Both the position numbers and the translations under genes were made by a program. 64,000 nucleotides of DNA, from the NCBI RefSeq assembly GCF_030411735.1, contig NW_026848139.1, positions 1,833,309 to 1,897,308 on the forward strand. Direction: 5' to 3'. The stretch is from Phialemonium atrogriseum (Eukaryota; Ascomycota; Sordariomycetes; Cephalothecales; Cephalothecaceae). The notes beneath the pieces were generated by a model, which was not told the origin of the DNA, ran no database searches, and was given only the letters and a program-made list of their open reading frames with translations. Shown here in pieces: positions 11,081-22,714 of this stretch (positions are counted from its first letter, which is position 1; each line of letters begins with the position of its first letter).

Positions 11081-12039
11081 GATGGTTTTGTCCTCAAAAC
11101 CCGAGATCTCAATGTATATAGAGTTGAACTACAAGTATCTGCACATTAGAAATCATCGCAGTGGCTCTTATGTGAAGATAGGGTGGGATTTGGTCGTCGT
11201 GCTCCGTCCCTAACCCGGATAAAGTTTCCGTCTCAATTTGAGGGTTAATGTTGGCCATTAAGGGCATACGCGCACCATCGAGAGGAGCCAAAGAGACGCC
11301 TCACTCCCCACCACTCCGTAACGGAAGCTTGGCCGCCGTAATTAATTCATATCGGGGTTGGGATTTCCCACCTCTCGGGGCCAGACAAGACCTAGGAGAA
11401 GGGGCGTACGTTTACTTAACCTAAGCGCAAGAAATCACACTGAATGGAAACAACCCGGTGCTGGCTTGATTAGATTTAAAGAGTAGGGTGCTGTTGTCTC
11501 GGACAAGAAGTAACCCCTGTGATAGCTTCAGCCCAGCCTGAAGTGGTGATGTTACCCCAGGAAACTGATAGTACTCCAGACAGATTTAATTTATAGAGAG
11601 CAAGAAGACTGCTGGAATGAAATAGTCACAGAGGTAGAGTGTATGGAATTATCGAAAGACCGATTAAGTACCCAATCCATGTCTGCAGATAGGAGTAAAT
11701 CAATCAGAGTAAAGTTCACATTTTGCTGAGTTGGTGCAATTGTCTAAGATGGTTGGTGACCCTTGAAGCTGACATGGAATCCCGAGTTTCACAACGGTAT
11801 CTGCTTGAATAGGCTCTCCTGAAATGTTACACTAAAGAGTGGGTTTGAACTTGGGCAAATCGCTGCTGGCAATCTTGTCCTTCCGGGCCTCCAGCTTGCC
11901 AAAGCCTCAGTCGTAGCTGAAGAACCAACCTGAAAACCACCCTCTGCATTCAGCGGCCAGCCCGCAACGACATCGCCGGAGAGCTCGGTCGCTGCCATCC
12001 TCGTCACATGCAGGCCACGCATGGCCCGGCGAAGCCCCG
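11081..12039. other. promoter side of the lyase gene; otherwise empty
   Basis: About 960 bp between the lyase start and the dehydrogenase stop. No supported gene. Overlapping short frames at 11789-12043 look like chance. Confidence 0.5.
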
Positions 12040-13149
12040 TCACAGCTTCAGTACAGCTCGGCCGATAACCTCGTTCCTCTCCATCCTCTTGTATATGTCG
12101 ACGATGTCTTCCATCCCGTGCACCACCACGTCCGGCTTGACAAGCCCGCGGACAACGTAATCAAGCGCCTCAGCTATATCAGCCCGCGTGCCGACCATAG
12201 ACCCGCGGATAGACACATCACGGTGCATCAGCAGCCCAGGCGGGACCGCCATCCTAACATCCTCATGAGGGATGCCCACACACACAACACACCCCTGGCA
12301 AGCGACATAGCTCAGCGCCTCATTATACGTCTTCTCCGCCGGCGCAAGCACAAGCACCGCCTTGGCGCCTTCGCCGCCCGTGATCTCCAGCACCTTGGCC
12401 GCCACGCCGCCGTCGAGGTAGTCGACAAAGGCCGCGGCGCCGTGGCGCAGCGTGGCGGCGCGCTTCTGCTCGCCCGCGTCGATGGCCACCACGCGCATCC
12501 CCATCGCCGCCGCGTACTGCACCGCGAAGATGCCCAGCCCGCCGCCCGCCCCCGCCACGGCAACCCAGTCGCCGGCGCGCGCGCCGGATTTCTTGAGCGC
12601 CTTGTAGGCCGTGACGCCGCCGCAGAGGACGGGGGCGAGGAGCGCATCGTCGTCGATGGCTTGGGGGGAGGTGGAGGTGGAGGCGGGTTTCCCCTCGGGC
12701 AGCGGGACCAGGTACGAGGCGTACACGGCGATGTACTGCTGGTAGGTGCCGTTGCACTGCAGGCCGTGGAAGCCCGTGTTGGGACACATGACCTCGCCGT
12801 CGGGCAGGAGGCAGATGGAGCATGTGGTGCAGGGCCGGCGGATCAGCGGGACGCCGACCCGAGCACCCAGCGCCGGCGCCGTGGTCGGGTCGGTGTCCGG
12901 GTGGTAGGCTAGGACGCGGCCGACGCCCTCGTGGCCCGGCACGTCGCACGTTATCTTGCGGTCCCAGCTGCCGTTGATGCCGGATAGGTCCGAGTGGCAC
13001 ACGCCCGTGTATGACAGGCGGACTAGGGCCTGGCCTGCCTCTAGGGTCGGCACCGGGTAGGAGTGGTCGACCTCCATCTTCCAATCCTTCCCAGCGTGCT
13101 TGACGACGACGGCGCTCTGCGTCGACGGTGGTGAAGTGGGGGTGGCCAT
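12040..13149 (-). CDS. zinc-containing alcohol dehydrogenase (MDR family)
   Basis: Intronless, 369 residues. The catalytic zinc ligands are Cys51 (GVCHSD), His73 (PGHEGVGRV) and Cys176 (LCGGVTAYKAL). The structural zinc lobe has Cys107, Cys110, Cys113 and Cys122, with eight residues between the last two instead of the usual seven. The Rossmann loop reads GAGGGLG (residues 200-206), and the acidic residue after the second strand (VVAIDAGEQK, Asp224) suggests NAD rather than NADP. It most resembles yeast-type fermentative ADH (Adh1-like) and probably interconverts small alcohols and aldehydes in the cytosol. An alternative is a paralogue with another substrate; the longer N-terminus (STQSAVVV) fits filamentous fungal members. 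Confidence 0.9.
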   Translation of the reverse strand: MATPTSPPSTQSAVVVKHAGKDWKMEVDHSYPVPTLEAGQALVRLSYTGVCHSDLSGINGSWDRKITCDVPGHEGVGRVLAYHPDTDPTTAPALGARVGVPLIRRPCTTCSICLLPDGEVMCPNTGFHGLQCNGTYQQYIAVYASYLVPLPEGKPASTSTSPQAIDDDALLAPVLCGGVTAYKALKKSGARAGDWVAVAGAGGGLGIFAVQYAAAMGMRVVAIDAGEQKRAATLRHGAAAFVDYLDGGVAAKVLEITGGEGAKAVLVLAPAEKTYNEALSYVACQGCVVCVGIPHEDVRMAVPPGLLMHRDVSIRGSMVGTRADIAEALDYVVRGLVKPDVVVHGMEDIVDIYKRMERNEVIGRAVLKL

Positions 13150-14141
13150 GGTTGGCGATGGTGGCGATGGTTAGGGGAGGGAGGCGTTGGGGTAAGATTA
13201 GGTTGTGCCGGGGCGCGGTGCGTGTAGGTGTGCATGTGTATGTGTGCCCTCCCACGGGGTGGGAGACTTCATATACAGTCCCACCATCATCCCCAAGAGC
13301 CGATGTTGTGCCGCTTCCACAAACATGATGGGTGGAGTGCAGGGCGCGTGCGGAGGCGGCGGTCCACTCGTCCTCGTTTAACCCCTGCCTCGGCTTCCAG
13401 TCCGGCCAGATCCGGACTGCCGGATGCTGTTGAACTTGGCATTGCTAGTGACATCGTGGGTAGCATTCTTGCTTGCTAGGGCACGGCTTGAGGAGTTTGT
13501 GCACCTCCCTCTTCGACAGCCTGTTCATGGGATAGATGGGAGCTAGGAGAGGAGGGCTGCGAGTTAATAAGGGTCTACTCGACATCAACTTGCCCGAACC
13601 GACATCGTGGTTGTAACTACAAGATGAAGTCCGGATGGACCCCGCACCCAGGAAATCGGCTAGCCAGGCAGCTAGCAGCTAGGGTACCTGATTCAACTAG
13701 CGACGCATCCCCACCATGGGATTTACGATAGTGTGGATGTGGCACTAGGACAAATGTTTCGCCATGTTGTTTCGCGACACCCGACGTGACGGGACGGGGG
13801 GCAGAATATCGGTTCCTTTTCTAGTGATCGATCTAGATGTTGACGATTATCGAGAACACGCCCTCGAGACCCCCCTTAAGCCCCTAAAAGTGGATGGAAG
13901 TTCCGGTTCTATACAATTTGAACGCAGTTTGAAAGTCCTTACCCAAAGGCGGCAATGACAGCAAGGATTATCCAAGAGAAGTTACGGGATGCTTGTTAGC
14001 CTCGACTTTTGCTCCTCAACATCCCAGTCTAGACCAGGCCCAACTGTGAAAGAAAGTAAGACGCGTGGGGAGACTTGTTTGCCCTGTAGCCCTCTATATC
14101 AAATACAAAAACAAAATCCGTAATGCCTTTCCTCTCTAAAC
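13150..14141. other. intergenic, no gene seen
   Basis: About 990 bp containing the alcohol dehydrogenase promoter and the 3' end of the ankyrin gene. A short frame at 13764-13958 shows no family resemblance. Confidence 0.5.
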
Positions 14142-16619
14142 CTAATCGTCCGCGTCCTCGACTTCGAAGACACGGCTCTCTCTATCCTCGTCCCAGTAAG
14201 GACACAAATGTTGCCGTCCTTCCCAGAGCTTCTCAAAAATGCGTCGAGGGTAGTCTCTTGTGTATCGTGCTCTCCGCGGGTAGTGCCGGCGGAATTCGGA
14301 GACTTGATAACCGCAGGCAGCCAACACACTGTCCCACAAGTCCCCGGGATAGCTGCCTGAATCGACCGAGAGCCCTTGGTATGCTGTTTTAGATACCGAA
14401 CGTCCCCAGTCGTCCTCAGCACGAACATCGGCACCTGATCTGACAAGCACGGCCAGAGCAGCAAACTCTTCTTCCAAGCGATTCGGACCCTTAGTTGCCC
14501 TAATGGCTAGGTGAAGGCATGATCTGCCATACGTATCCACTGCATGGACATTGGCGCCGCGTTGTAGTAAGAGAGCAATGACATCCCTAGAGTAGCCATC
14601 TCCAAGCCCCATGCAGTGCCGAAGCAAGGGCGTGCTCCTTTCTCTCATTACATCGCAGGTCTCTATGTCGATAAAGTAACTGCCAATGTCTAAGAAGGCT
14701 TTTATTGAGCCCTGGAAGCTGGTCAGTTCAATTTGTGATTAATTGGACGAGTTCAACTTACCGGAGAGCCGAAGTCTATGATATTTTCGAAAGAAGAGAA
14801 AGGAATGCCATCTATTTCGGTTTTTATTGAAGGATCCGCTCCAGCCCCAAGAATGAGTTTTCGGCACTGGATGATATTGACGTTGTCGCTGTAAAACTGG
14901 CCATTGAGTAGAGAACTGCTTCGGTCAAATGAAAGTTCAACATGTCAAGAACGAGACGTGGACTCTTACACACGCAATTCTCCTTTCCCATCCCACGACG
15001 CCGGCGCAATATGGTCTACGTCGAGACCACATTCAATTAAGAACTTACAGATATCTGGTTGCTCCGTCGCATACTGGCCAATGTTAGCGTCGGCCCCTCT
15101 TTGGGGAGATCGTTGACTACGACTTACAGACAGTAATGACCTCCCATGCTCATCATGGTCTCTGACAGATGCCATCCCTTGTGCGAAAGATCTCCGAAGG
15201 CCATCTAGATCGCCGATTTCGACTAGAGAAAACACTTCCGAGTCTCTGGGTCGTACTCGGTTAACGGATATGCTAGGGATTGTCAACAAATTTCCCTTCA
15301 TTAGCTCGCTCTGACGAATAGACATTGCCAGCATTCTCTTCTGTATGGACCCTTTTGACGGGAAGAAGGTCAATGTCGCTGAGAAGTTCCTGGCATCCGC
15401 TTCTTGCGTTTCGTCAGAATCACCAGCGCAGCTTCTCGTGGTACCTTCTCGAAATCGATGTCTCCATTCTGTCGTAGAAATGGCTAAGCGGCCAGCGCCG
15501 ATATCGAATTCCCTCCGCTGCCGCTGTTGCCGAAGAAGGCGGATACCGGCAGGAAGCGCCTTCTTTTGGACTGTTTTTTTATCAGATTTCATCATTTTCT
15601 CTCATGGTAAGATCCCTACTGACCTCCTTCATTGATGGATAATCTGGTCGAGGACATGAGGTGGCGGGATACGCGTCGAATGTCTCTTGAAAGCTCGCCT
15701 CGCCGGTCAGAGTCTTCTGGGTCGAGAACCCCGCGGATAGGCTGGAGCTGGTCAGATTTGGCATAGCTGAGAAGTTTCTCCAGCTTTTCCATAATGTCGT
15801 CGGCGTCATCGGACCTGATGGTTCGCTCGTTGTCGCCGATAAGCACGCACAGTTCGTTGATTGTTTCACTCAGCTGGTTGCAGACATTGCTCTCCACATC
15901 TCCGCCATCTGTTGTCTCTTCTACCACAAGGTCTTCGTCCGATATTTCAACCACAGCAGGTTGGTTGGTTGGTTGGGTTGGTGTCTGTGCTTGTAGTTGG
16001 CGGAGGATCTGCAGCATTGTGTCCATTTGGGACTGCAGGGCAGGTGGGACTTCGTTGCCGCCACTACTGCTGGAACCATCTTCCTGTAAGGCAGCTCTAT
16101 CTTGCCGCTTGGCAACATCAGTTTTGAGCAAGAGAATCTGGTCTCGGCATTCAATTACGACGTCTCTGTCGTCCGGGGTTAGATCTCGACACTGGAAACG
16201 ACCCCTCACTGCACTTACTTCTGCTGGACGATCAGTCGCAGACTGAGAGCAGATGAATGGCTGCTGAGGACCTTATTCATGCGGTCGAAGTCTTTCTCGC
16301 TGAGCGCAGCCTTGATGCGCTTCCAGATCTTCCCACCGCGTTTCTCCGACGGTGAGATGTGGAGCCTCGCCAACTTGTTCGCGATAGCATCAACGTCGTC
16401 GGCGCATTGCTTCAGCTGAGCTTCTCCATCTAGATCGGTGAGGGATTGTTGGCGCTGGAGCTGCTTGACGATGGAGCGGAGCTGGCCGACGCTGTTTGCA
16501 ACTAGCCGCACGTTTTCGGGGCCATCCTTGATGGATGACAATGTCTCGTAGACCAGCTGGAGGGAGTTGAGAATGCCAACAAAGGCAAGTACGCTGGCTC
16601 CAGCGCTCAAGGGATCCAT
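14142..16619 (-). CDS. HeLo-like N-terminal / ankyrin-repeat protein
   Basis: Six exons on the minus strand: 16619-16219, 16165-15624, 15570-15128, 15073-14970, 14915-14762, 14711-14142. The introns are 50-54 bp with good donors and, where checked, CTAAC branch points; phases agree and give 737 residues. Residues 1-135 (start MDPLSAGASVLAFVGIL) match the fungal HeLo-like N-terminal domain found on NLR/STAND proteins. A Gln/Thr-rich linker and coiled-coil region follow (about 140-310). Ankyrin-like repeats fill the C-terminal half (HGRSLLSYATEQPDICKFLI, LGAGADPSI, LLLQRGANVHAVDTYGRSCL, LVRSGADVRAEDDWGRS). There is no NACHT or NB-ARC nucleotide-binding domain. HeLo-type domains can act in membrane-targeted cell death or heterokaryon incompatibility; that role is inferred. 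Confidence 0.8.
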
Positions 16620-16906
16620 TGTCGGGAAGTGGCCTCGGGCCGATCCGAGGCGAATGCACCCGGCCACGGTGAGGAGGAGATGTTGGAAAGGAGGAAAAGA
16701 CTGCCAACATTTTAATTTAAGGTCTTGACGGCGGTGACACAGCGAAACGCCTCGCTGCCTTATGACTGTGGCAGTGCAAAACGCCTCGTTAATGTGGCAG
16801 CTTCATACATGGTAGGTAGAAGCAGATGATTGGCGAGAAATACACAGTGAGGCAGCCAGAATGGGAGAGCTCCCACAAACTCGTTCCCGACTCTCAAGCC
16901 ACAGCG
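16620..16906. other. short intergenic, promoter of HeLo-like/ankyrin gene
   Basis: 287 bp upstream of the chosen start, reaching the stop of the alpha/beta hydrolase gene. An in-frame upstream ATG at 16667 would add 16 residues; the MDPLSAG start was preferred because HeLo-like domains usually begin there. Confidence 0.5.
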
Positions 16907-17728
16907 TTAATCAGAGCTACTCCAGCCCAGCAGCTTTAACATGTCGAAGAAATACGGGAGGAACTCCTCCGTCTCGACTTCGAAACCCTGATGATGCCCC
17001 GGCACATCCATCCTCGGGCATCCTAGGATCTTCTCCTGCTCGTACGTCGTCCTAGCGTAGAACGCATCCCCGCTCCTCACCCCCCTCATGAGTCCCACTC
17101 TCGTCCCGTTCTCCCTGATCCTCCACAGATTCGGCATGTACGTCGAGATGATGTGGAACTCGTTCTCCCAGAAGTTCCGCAGGTTTTCCGGCTCCAGGGG
17201 CGCCGTCGCGGGCACGCCCTCGGCGTCGTACCCGACGAACCGCGTCACGAACTCGGCCGCCGCCGCCTCGCAGCCTTCCGCCTCCTTGAGCTCCATCAGG
17301 TGCACCAGCCACTCGTAGACGGCGCTCGCGTCCGGCAGCAGGAGCAAGGTCGGGGCCTCGTGCACGATGAGCTGCGCGACGGCCGAGGGGTGGTCGTGGG
17401 CGAACTGGAAGGCGAGCACGCCCCCGAGGCTGTTGCCGAATATGATTGACCTCTCGAAGCCCACGGCCTTGATGATGGCGAGGATGTCTCGGGCCTGCTG
17501 CGGTGGGTTGAGGGGCTTGTTGACCACGGCTTTGCTGGCGGACATTTGACGCCTGTCGAAGGTGACGCAGGTGAATCGGTCAGAGAGGGCGGCCATTATC
17601 TTGTTGTACTGCTTGCCGTGGCCGTTGCCCCCGGGAATGAAGGTGACCAGGGGGCCGGTGCCCTGGTACCAGTAGTGAAGATCGCAACCTTCATTGTGAA
17701 CTATTCCTTGGATGGGGTTGAACGACAT
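16907..17728 (-). CDS. alpha/beta hydrolase
   Basis: Intronless, 273 residues. It shows an oxyanion-hole region (FIPGGNGHG), the nucleophile elbow GNSLGG with Ser100, and a late catalytic His region (PGHHQGFEVE, about residue 247). Size and layout fit the small fungal alpha/beta hydrolase group related to haloperoxidase-like and epoxide-hydrolase-like proteins. Substrate cannot be told. No signal peptide, so cytosolic. A possible acid residue lies in the strand after the cap. The cap region is short and helical (YEWLVHLMELKEAEGCEAAA). Confidence 0.85.
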   Translation of the reverse strand: MSFNPIQGIVHNEGCDLHYWYQGTGPLVTFIPGGNGHGKQYNKIMAALSDRFTCVTFDRRQMSASKAVVNKPLNPPQQARDILAIIKAVGFERSIIFGNSLGGVLAFQFAHDHPSAVAQLIVHEAPTLLLLPDASAVYEWLVHLMELKEAEGCEAAAAEFVTRFVGYDAEGVPATAPLEPENLRNFWENEFHIISTYMPNLWRIRENGTRVGLMRGVRSGDAFYARTTYEQEKILGCPRMDVPGHHQGFEVETEEFLPYFFDMLKLLGWSSSD

Positions 17729-19359
17729 GATGTTCGAGTGATGGTGGAAGAATTATTGACTCCAAATTTGTCCCCTCTCCGCAGGAAGGAATTTATAATG
17801 CGGAAGGATCAGCGGAAGGATCTAGGTTGGATTTTGGAGTCTAGCATATTGAGAGGGGCGAACTAGTTACGGGCTCCGGTCCGTGTTTCCTGGCTCTCAA
17901 AGGAACCGAATACGGGTTCAATGATTCTCTATCCCATAGCCATGACTGTCCCAGACTGAACATTTCCAATGCACTCGAATGTTCATAACAATAAGCTGGT
18001 ATAGCATAAACATCGACAGCCCATCTTCAGGGGCGAGCTGCTGACCCTTCAACCTGTGCCGAGAGATTAGAGACTCAAATGTAGACCGAATCTTGCCCTC
18101 AGCCATTGCCATCTTTGTGAGCGGGCCGGTGCCGCTGCTGCTTTACCCAGTGTAGTGGGTGTGCTGGGGCGTGCAAGGTGTTCTCTCAGATCTAGTACAG
18201 GGGAAACGATGGGGGAATCGACTTTTTGCTCTGGTTGGATTAAACCCTCAAACGCTTGAAGTGATACATCGTTGACCCCTCAAGTTGTTGGGCCCCTTGA
18301 CGTCGGCAAGGATTTGACTGCAGAAACGATGGCAGAGACCTGTAAGGGCCACTTTAGACAGTCCTAGCAGGCCAATTTCTGTGGACCCAGTGCGTGTGGA
18401 GAGTAGTCTGACAACAACCTTCAGGGCTGCGAGCCGTTGGAACGCAATCCTGCATCTGGATGAGGCGGCCGTCTTTCTGATCGGCGCTCGGACAATCCGA
18501 AGCTCAACACCCACGTCCCCGTAATCATTTTTCCGACAACTAGAGCAGTGACGGTATATTATTCTATACTGGTAACTGAGTGCAGTCATTTGACGAAGCA
18601 ATGGTCGGCAGAATCTATCTTCCGTTGGAACATAAACTATTGGCCAAAGACTCCCGCAAGGCAGCTTCTTCTTGAAGCAGACTGGACAGGGCAAAACCAA
18701 ATGCGGCAGTCCGGGTTGCGCAAAGATGGTTGGTTGACAGGCTGGGGGACATGGAACTGAATGGCCGAGAGATACAATTGCCACATTTTGTTCGAAACCA
18801 GTTCTGACTAGGTATCGCCCAGATTCGAAACACGGTTCATTTGTGGCGAGGTCAATGGCAGAGTATAAAGATACGATTGTGTGCGAAACTCATCTCAAAG
18901 ACTCTACGGTTGCGCAGAAACAGTTCCAGCGTAATTATCATAGAGCAGGTAGCAGGTGTCATCGAGAATTTAAACCCTTCCTTCTGATGTAAGCACCCTG
19001 AGTCCATTTGAATCATGTCTTGGCTCTAGTGTGGCCACTACAGTGTTGAACAAAGTTAAATTGCAGCCCTAGAATAGCGTCACAGAGCTGCTTATTTTGT
19101 CATGCTATAATTAGTTTATATATAAGGTTTGAGAGATTTGGCACACTTGTATGCTGCAAAACTTAGGAATTAACAACCTCTTTTCCCGTCTAATCTAGAC
19201 AAAATCTTAGACATTGTTACTAATTAACAGAAACAACTGCCTTTATAGACACATACCTAACTGTCAACCTATTCCTATCCATATCAAGACAGCCAAGCTA
19301 TGCTATGCATACTATATATCTTTGGCAGTTTAATAATGCATATGCAGCTTACACTATAA
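17729..19359. other. intergenic with AT-rich block
   Basis: About 1.6 kb. The first part (to about 18880) has normal composition, with only short or shadow-like frames. From about 18900 to 19440 the DNA is clearly AT-rich and TpA-rich, unlike its surroundings. That composition resembles RIP-mutated repeat relics, but no element ends or coding remains were recognised. Confidence 0.5.
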
Positions 19360-19440
19360 TTATTCTCTAGTATTGCCTTTTTTAATCATTCCTATGCTAT
19401 CTTTATAGATGTGACAAGTCTTTGTGTCTTTCGAACCAAC
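18900..19440. repeat. AT-rich block, possible RIP-degraded repeat relic
   Basis: Visibly rich in A, T and TA steps (for example 19080-19140 and 19310-19400) compared with flanking DNA. RIP in Pezizomycotina turns CA/TG into TA in duplicated DNA, so such islands are often dead transposons. No terminal repeats or transposase fragments were seen, so this is an inference from composition alone. Confidence 0.35.
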
Positions 19441-19834
19441 GATTCTAGCGCTGATGACGAACGCTTTGTCGGCGGGATTGAAGTGCGACTGGTGAACAGG
19501 ATTGCCATTTCTAGATCTAGGTTGGTAGTTCAAGGTCAATATTATTCAGCTAAGGGATATCCACATTTCTGAACGACTTACTTGATGTATACCTCCTTCA
19601 GCGTGCCAAGTTTCTGGACGAGACCGTATCAGTGAGATGCCTTGTAAAGTGTCGAGCAGCCGCATGGCGCTGTCTCTCAAATCGGGAGACACTGCTTACT
19701 TTCTCAGCACTGCCTCCTGGCTTCGTAAAATTTTGTGCCGCAGTTTTATAAGGCCCAGGCAACTTGTCAATATCGAATCCGAGAAATCGCACGAGGGCCC
19801 TAGCCCTAGCAGAAGTACTGAAGAAACGAGACAT
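19360..19834 (-). CDS. small three-exon hypothetical protein
   Basis: Proposed exons on the minus strand: 19834-19700, 19613-19582, 19516-19360. Donors are GTAAGC and GTAAGT, acceptors CAG and TAG, and phases fit (135, 32 and 157 nt) to give 107 residues. The last acceptor could also be 6 nt further on without changing frame. The N-terminus MSRFFSTSARARALVRFLGF is basic and might be a mitochondrial presequence. No family recognised. The last 17 or so residues are read from the AT-rich block, so the original C-terminus may have been replaced. The good splice sites are the main support. Confidence 0.4.
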
Positions 19835-20562
19835 GGTAGCGCAATTTGTCAAGAAGCAAAGCAAGCACTTGATAGCTCTGAAAAAAGACGACTGTTGCCT
19901 TGGGTCACTCCGCCTATCATGAAGGGGACGCACGCCACGAGCAGCACTTTATATAGTGCCTAGATATATATTATGTAGATGGTGAGAGGGTCGATTGATG
20001 CTCGCCAGTTCGCGCCTTCGAGTCCCTTCCACTTGTCTTTGAAACTCGGTCCCTGGCATGACCAGCGGCTACTGGGAGGCTTGTCCAATAAGTTTCCCTC
20101 CAACACGGCCAGTTTGTCTTCTCAGTCGCTCTCGAGGGGTCATTGTGCCTGCAGCCTAGGCCAATGGCGGCTACGTTTATTATTAGCTGAACCAATGCCA
20201 CATAGTGTTTGTCGGCCCCAACGAGGTTGGCAGTGGAGATGTAGGCCTGGTTGGACAAGTTGGACAACCCACTGTGATAGTGGAGTTCCTAGCGCTTCGG
20301 CGACCAATTATAACGTACATGTCGCGGCTGATGATTGAAACCAAATGTTTCAATCTCAAAAAGCTTAGCCGAAGCGTCACATGCATATGTACCTGGACTG
20401 CCTTGGAGGAATGACTTACCTCAGCAAACTCATAAGACCATTTTACAAGAGAAAGTAAGGGACATTTCAGGCTGCAGCTGCCTTTTCTGTTCTCTGTTCC
20501 ACGGTAACCACGATTTCACGACGTTCTTTCTCCAGCAAGTTGCCTTTCTGCCTCAAGCAAAG
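19835..20562. other. divergent intergenic region
   Basis: About 730 bp between the proposed small gene and the kinase start. The kinase frame stays open upstream to 20335, so a longer N-terminus is formally possible; the ATG at 20563 was preferred from kinase layout. Confidence 0.45.
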
Positions 20563-22033
20563 ATGAAATCTCTTCTCAATTTGATGAAAAACTCATTGCG
20601 ACGGGCCCCATCAATCCCGTTACAGTTTCCAACGACAGGGTTTGCCATCGTCAAGGATCCGCTCATCCTCGAAGAAGAGCAATTCGATGAATTCAAGGCC
20701 GGGCAGTACTACCCGGTAAACATTGGGGATGTCTACGCTTCTAAATACCAGGTTCTGGGTAAAGTGGGCTTTGGGACGACATCTACTGTGTGGCTAGCCC
20801 GCAACCTTCAGTAAGTTGACCAAGCCCCGACAAAAGGCAAAATCATGAATCTGACGTCCACTTCTAGGGAACACAAATACGTGGCCTTGAAGATTTTTAG
20901 ACGAGGAGTAGACCGAGCTGAGTTCGAGATATACGCGCATCTCGGCAAGGCTAATCCTTCGCATCCCGGCCACCGTCATGTCCGGACTGCCCTGGACACG
21001 TTCGAGCTTCAATGTGACCAGGGAAACCACCACTGCCTCGTGCAGAAGCCAATGTGGGATAGCTGGAGAGACATGCTACGTCGAAATCCCACACTTCGCT
21101 TCACCGTGGAGCTCTTGAAGGCAGGCTTAGCTCAGCTGTTCCTTGCTCTGGATTACCTGCATACGGAATGCCATCTCGTCCACACAGGTAGGCGAGCAAA
21201 CAGTCCTCCCTTTCTGCAAGATCTAACACCTTTCCAAGATCTCAAAGGCGACAACATCTTGCAAGAGCTAGTAGACCAGTCAGTGCTAGAAGCTTTCACC
21301 AAAGCTGAGCTTGAGACCCCGTCGGCAAGGAAATTTGTGGATGGTGCCACGGTATACGCATCAAGACGGTTCGATTTGCCCGATGACTTTGGCAATGTTG
21401 TTCTCGGCGACTTTGGTGCAGCGGTTCGAGGCGATGAGAAACGAAATCACGACGCGCAGCCGAATGTGTACAGGTCACCTGAGGTTATGTTGATGACGGA
21501 GTGGAGCTATCCCGTCGATATCTGGAACGTGGGCGTCATGGTAGGTGTCTCACTTCTCGATTCCCATTACCAAAGACGATGGCTTTATTAACTGCTTTGC
21601 AATAGATTTGGGACCTCTATGAGGGTAGACACCTCTTCTACGGGGACGACCCTGAGAAAAAGAAATACACCACTCGAGCTCACCTCGCCGAGGTAGTCGG
21701 CATGCTAGGGCCTCCACCTCTAGATCTCCTTCAAAGAGGGAGACGGAGCATGGAGTTCTTCACGGAAGATGGTACAGATTTCTGCTCCGAGCTGGCCTCC
21801 GAGCTGGCCACATCGTGGTACCACACGTATATGCTAAATCCTTGCTTGAATCAGGAAAATGGAAGGCCGATGTCGACGTGCCGCAAGGCACGAGTTTGGA
21901 GAATTCGGTGATGCACCTCGAAGGCGAGAAGAAGGAGGAGTTCCTAACATTCGTGAGGGGGATGCTTCAATGGCGCCCCGAGGATAGGAAGACGGCCGCA
22001 CAGCTCCTCAATGACCCTTGGCTTCGGAGCTAA
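20563..22033 (+). CDS. SRPK-like serine/threonine protein kinase
   Basis: Five exons: 20563-20810, 20868-21187, 21239-21540, 21606-21771, 21855-22033; phases agree and give 404 residues. Kinase motifs in order: glycine loop GKVGFGTTSTVW (about 67-78), Lys91 in YVALKIF, catalytic loop HTDLKGDN (Asp190), DFG Asp247 (LGDFGAA), the activation/APE-like region YRSPEVML, and a late DPWL motif ending the fold. HTD in place of HRD, the split kinase layout and the yeyP/N-terminal YYPVNIGDVYASKYQVLGK block are typical of SR-protein kinases. The spacer between lobes is very short, as in the many fungal SRPK-like paralogues. It phosphorylates Ser/Thr; whether the targets are SR splicing factors is not known. 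Confidence 0.88.
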
Positions 22034-22714
22034 CGAATGTCACCCGAAGGGCTGCCTACGAATAGGCCTCAGCTCAAACTAAATCTCACCGACATGAACG
22101 CGTGTATTACGGACAAGTCACAGGACGAATACGCCTGGGACCATCGGTGCGAAGTCGAATACACCAGATCCCGTGGATGCCATGCGGAGCCTCGGGGAGA
22201 ATACACTTGGTCTTGGGACGACCACACCATGCGCCAGGACGAATGCATCACGCTTTGGGTCGACCGCGCCTGGCCTCGGAACGGCACCTTCACAGACAAG
22301 CTTGCTAGACTCAGGGACATACTTATTGCATTATATGAGTGTCTTCGCTCCACAGTCCTTGGACCACCTACACCACAGTTGTTCGGACGACATGGAGAGC
22401 ACAGTATAATACTGTTCTACCAAACACATATATATCCCCTCGGGGGCCTGGGCGGGCGGTGTGCAGGATAACCCACATGCGAAGCACCGCTCATGCAATG
22501 GGTATCTGCTCGCACTGGGATAACCCTTCTAATTGGTACGGAATTTGGATGTGCATGCAGCAGAAGGTAGTGACGATTCGGGTCAGCCAGAACAGTGCCA
22601 ACGGAGGAGCGGATTAGCAAGGATTCTTCGAGCTACATACACAGAGAGAAAAAGACTAGGAAATATAGAAACTCTAGTTTGCCTACGATAGATAATATCA
22701 CCGGAAATATTTTG
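22034..22714. other. intergenic, convergent 3' ends
   Basis: About 680 bp between the kinase stop and the AP endonuclease stop. Open frames here (for example 22037-22471) show no family and begin directly after the kinase stop, so they look like chance. Confidence 0.5.

Noticed and set aside
12118..12912. 264-codon plus-strand open frame
   Set aside because: Antisense to the alcohol dehydrogenase and without family motifs; high GC makes such frames open by chance.
18248..18784. 178-codon minus-strand frame
   Set aside because: No recognisable domain, and composition unlike neighbouring genes.
22037..22471. 144-codon frame right after the kinase
   Set aside because: Starts just after the kinase stop with no domain; probably 3' UTR.
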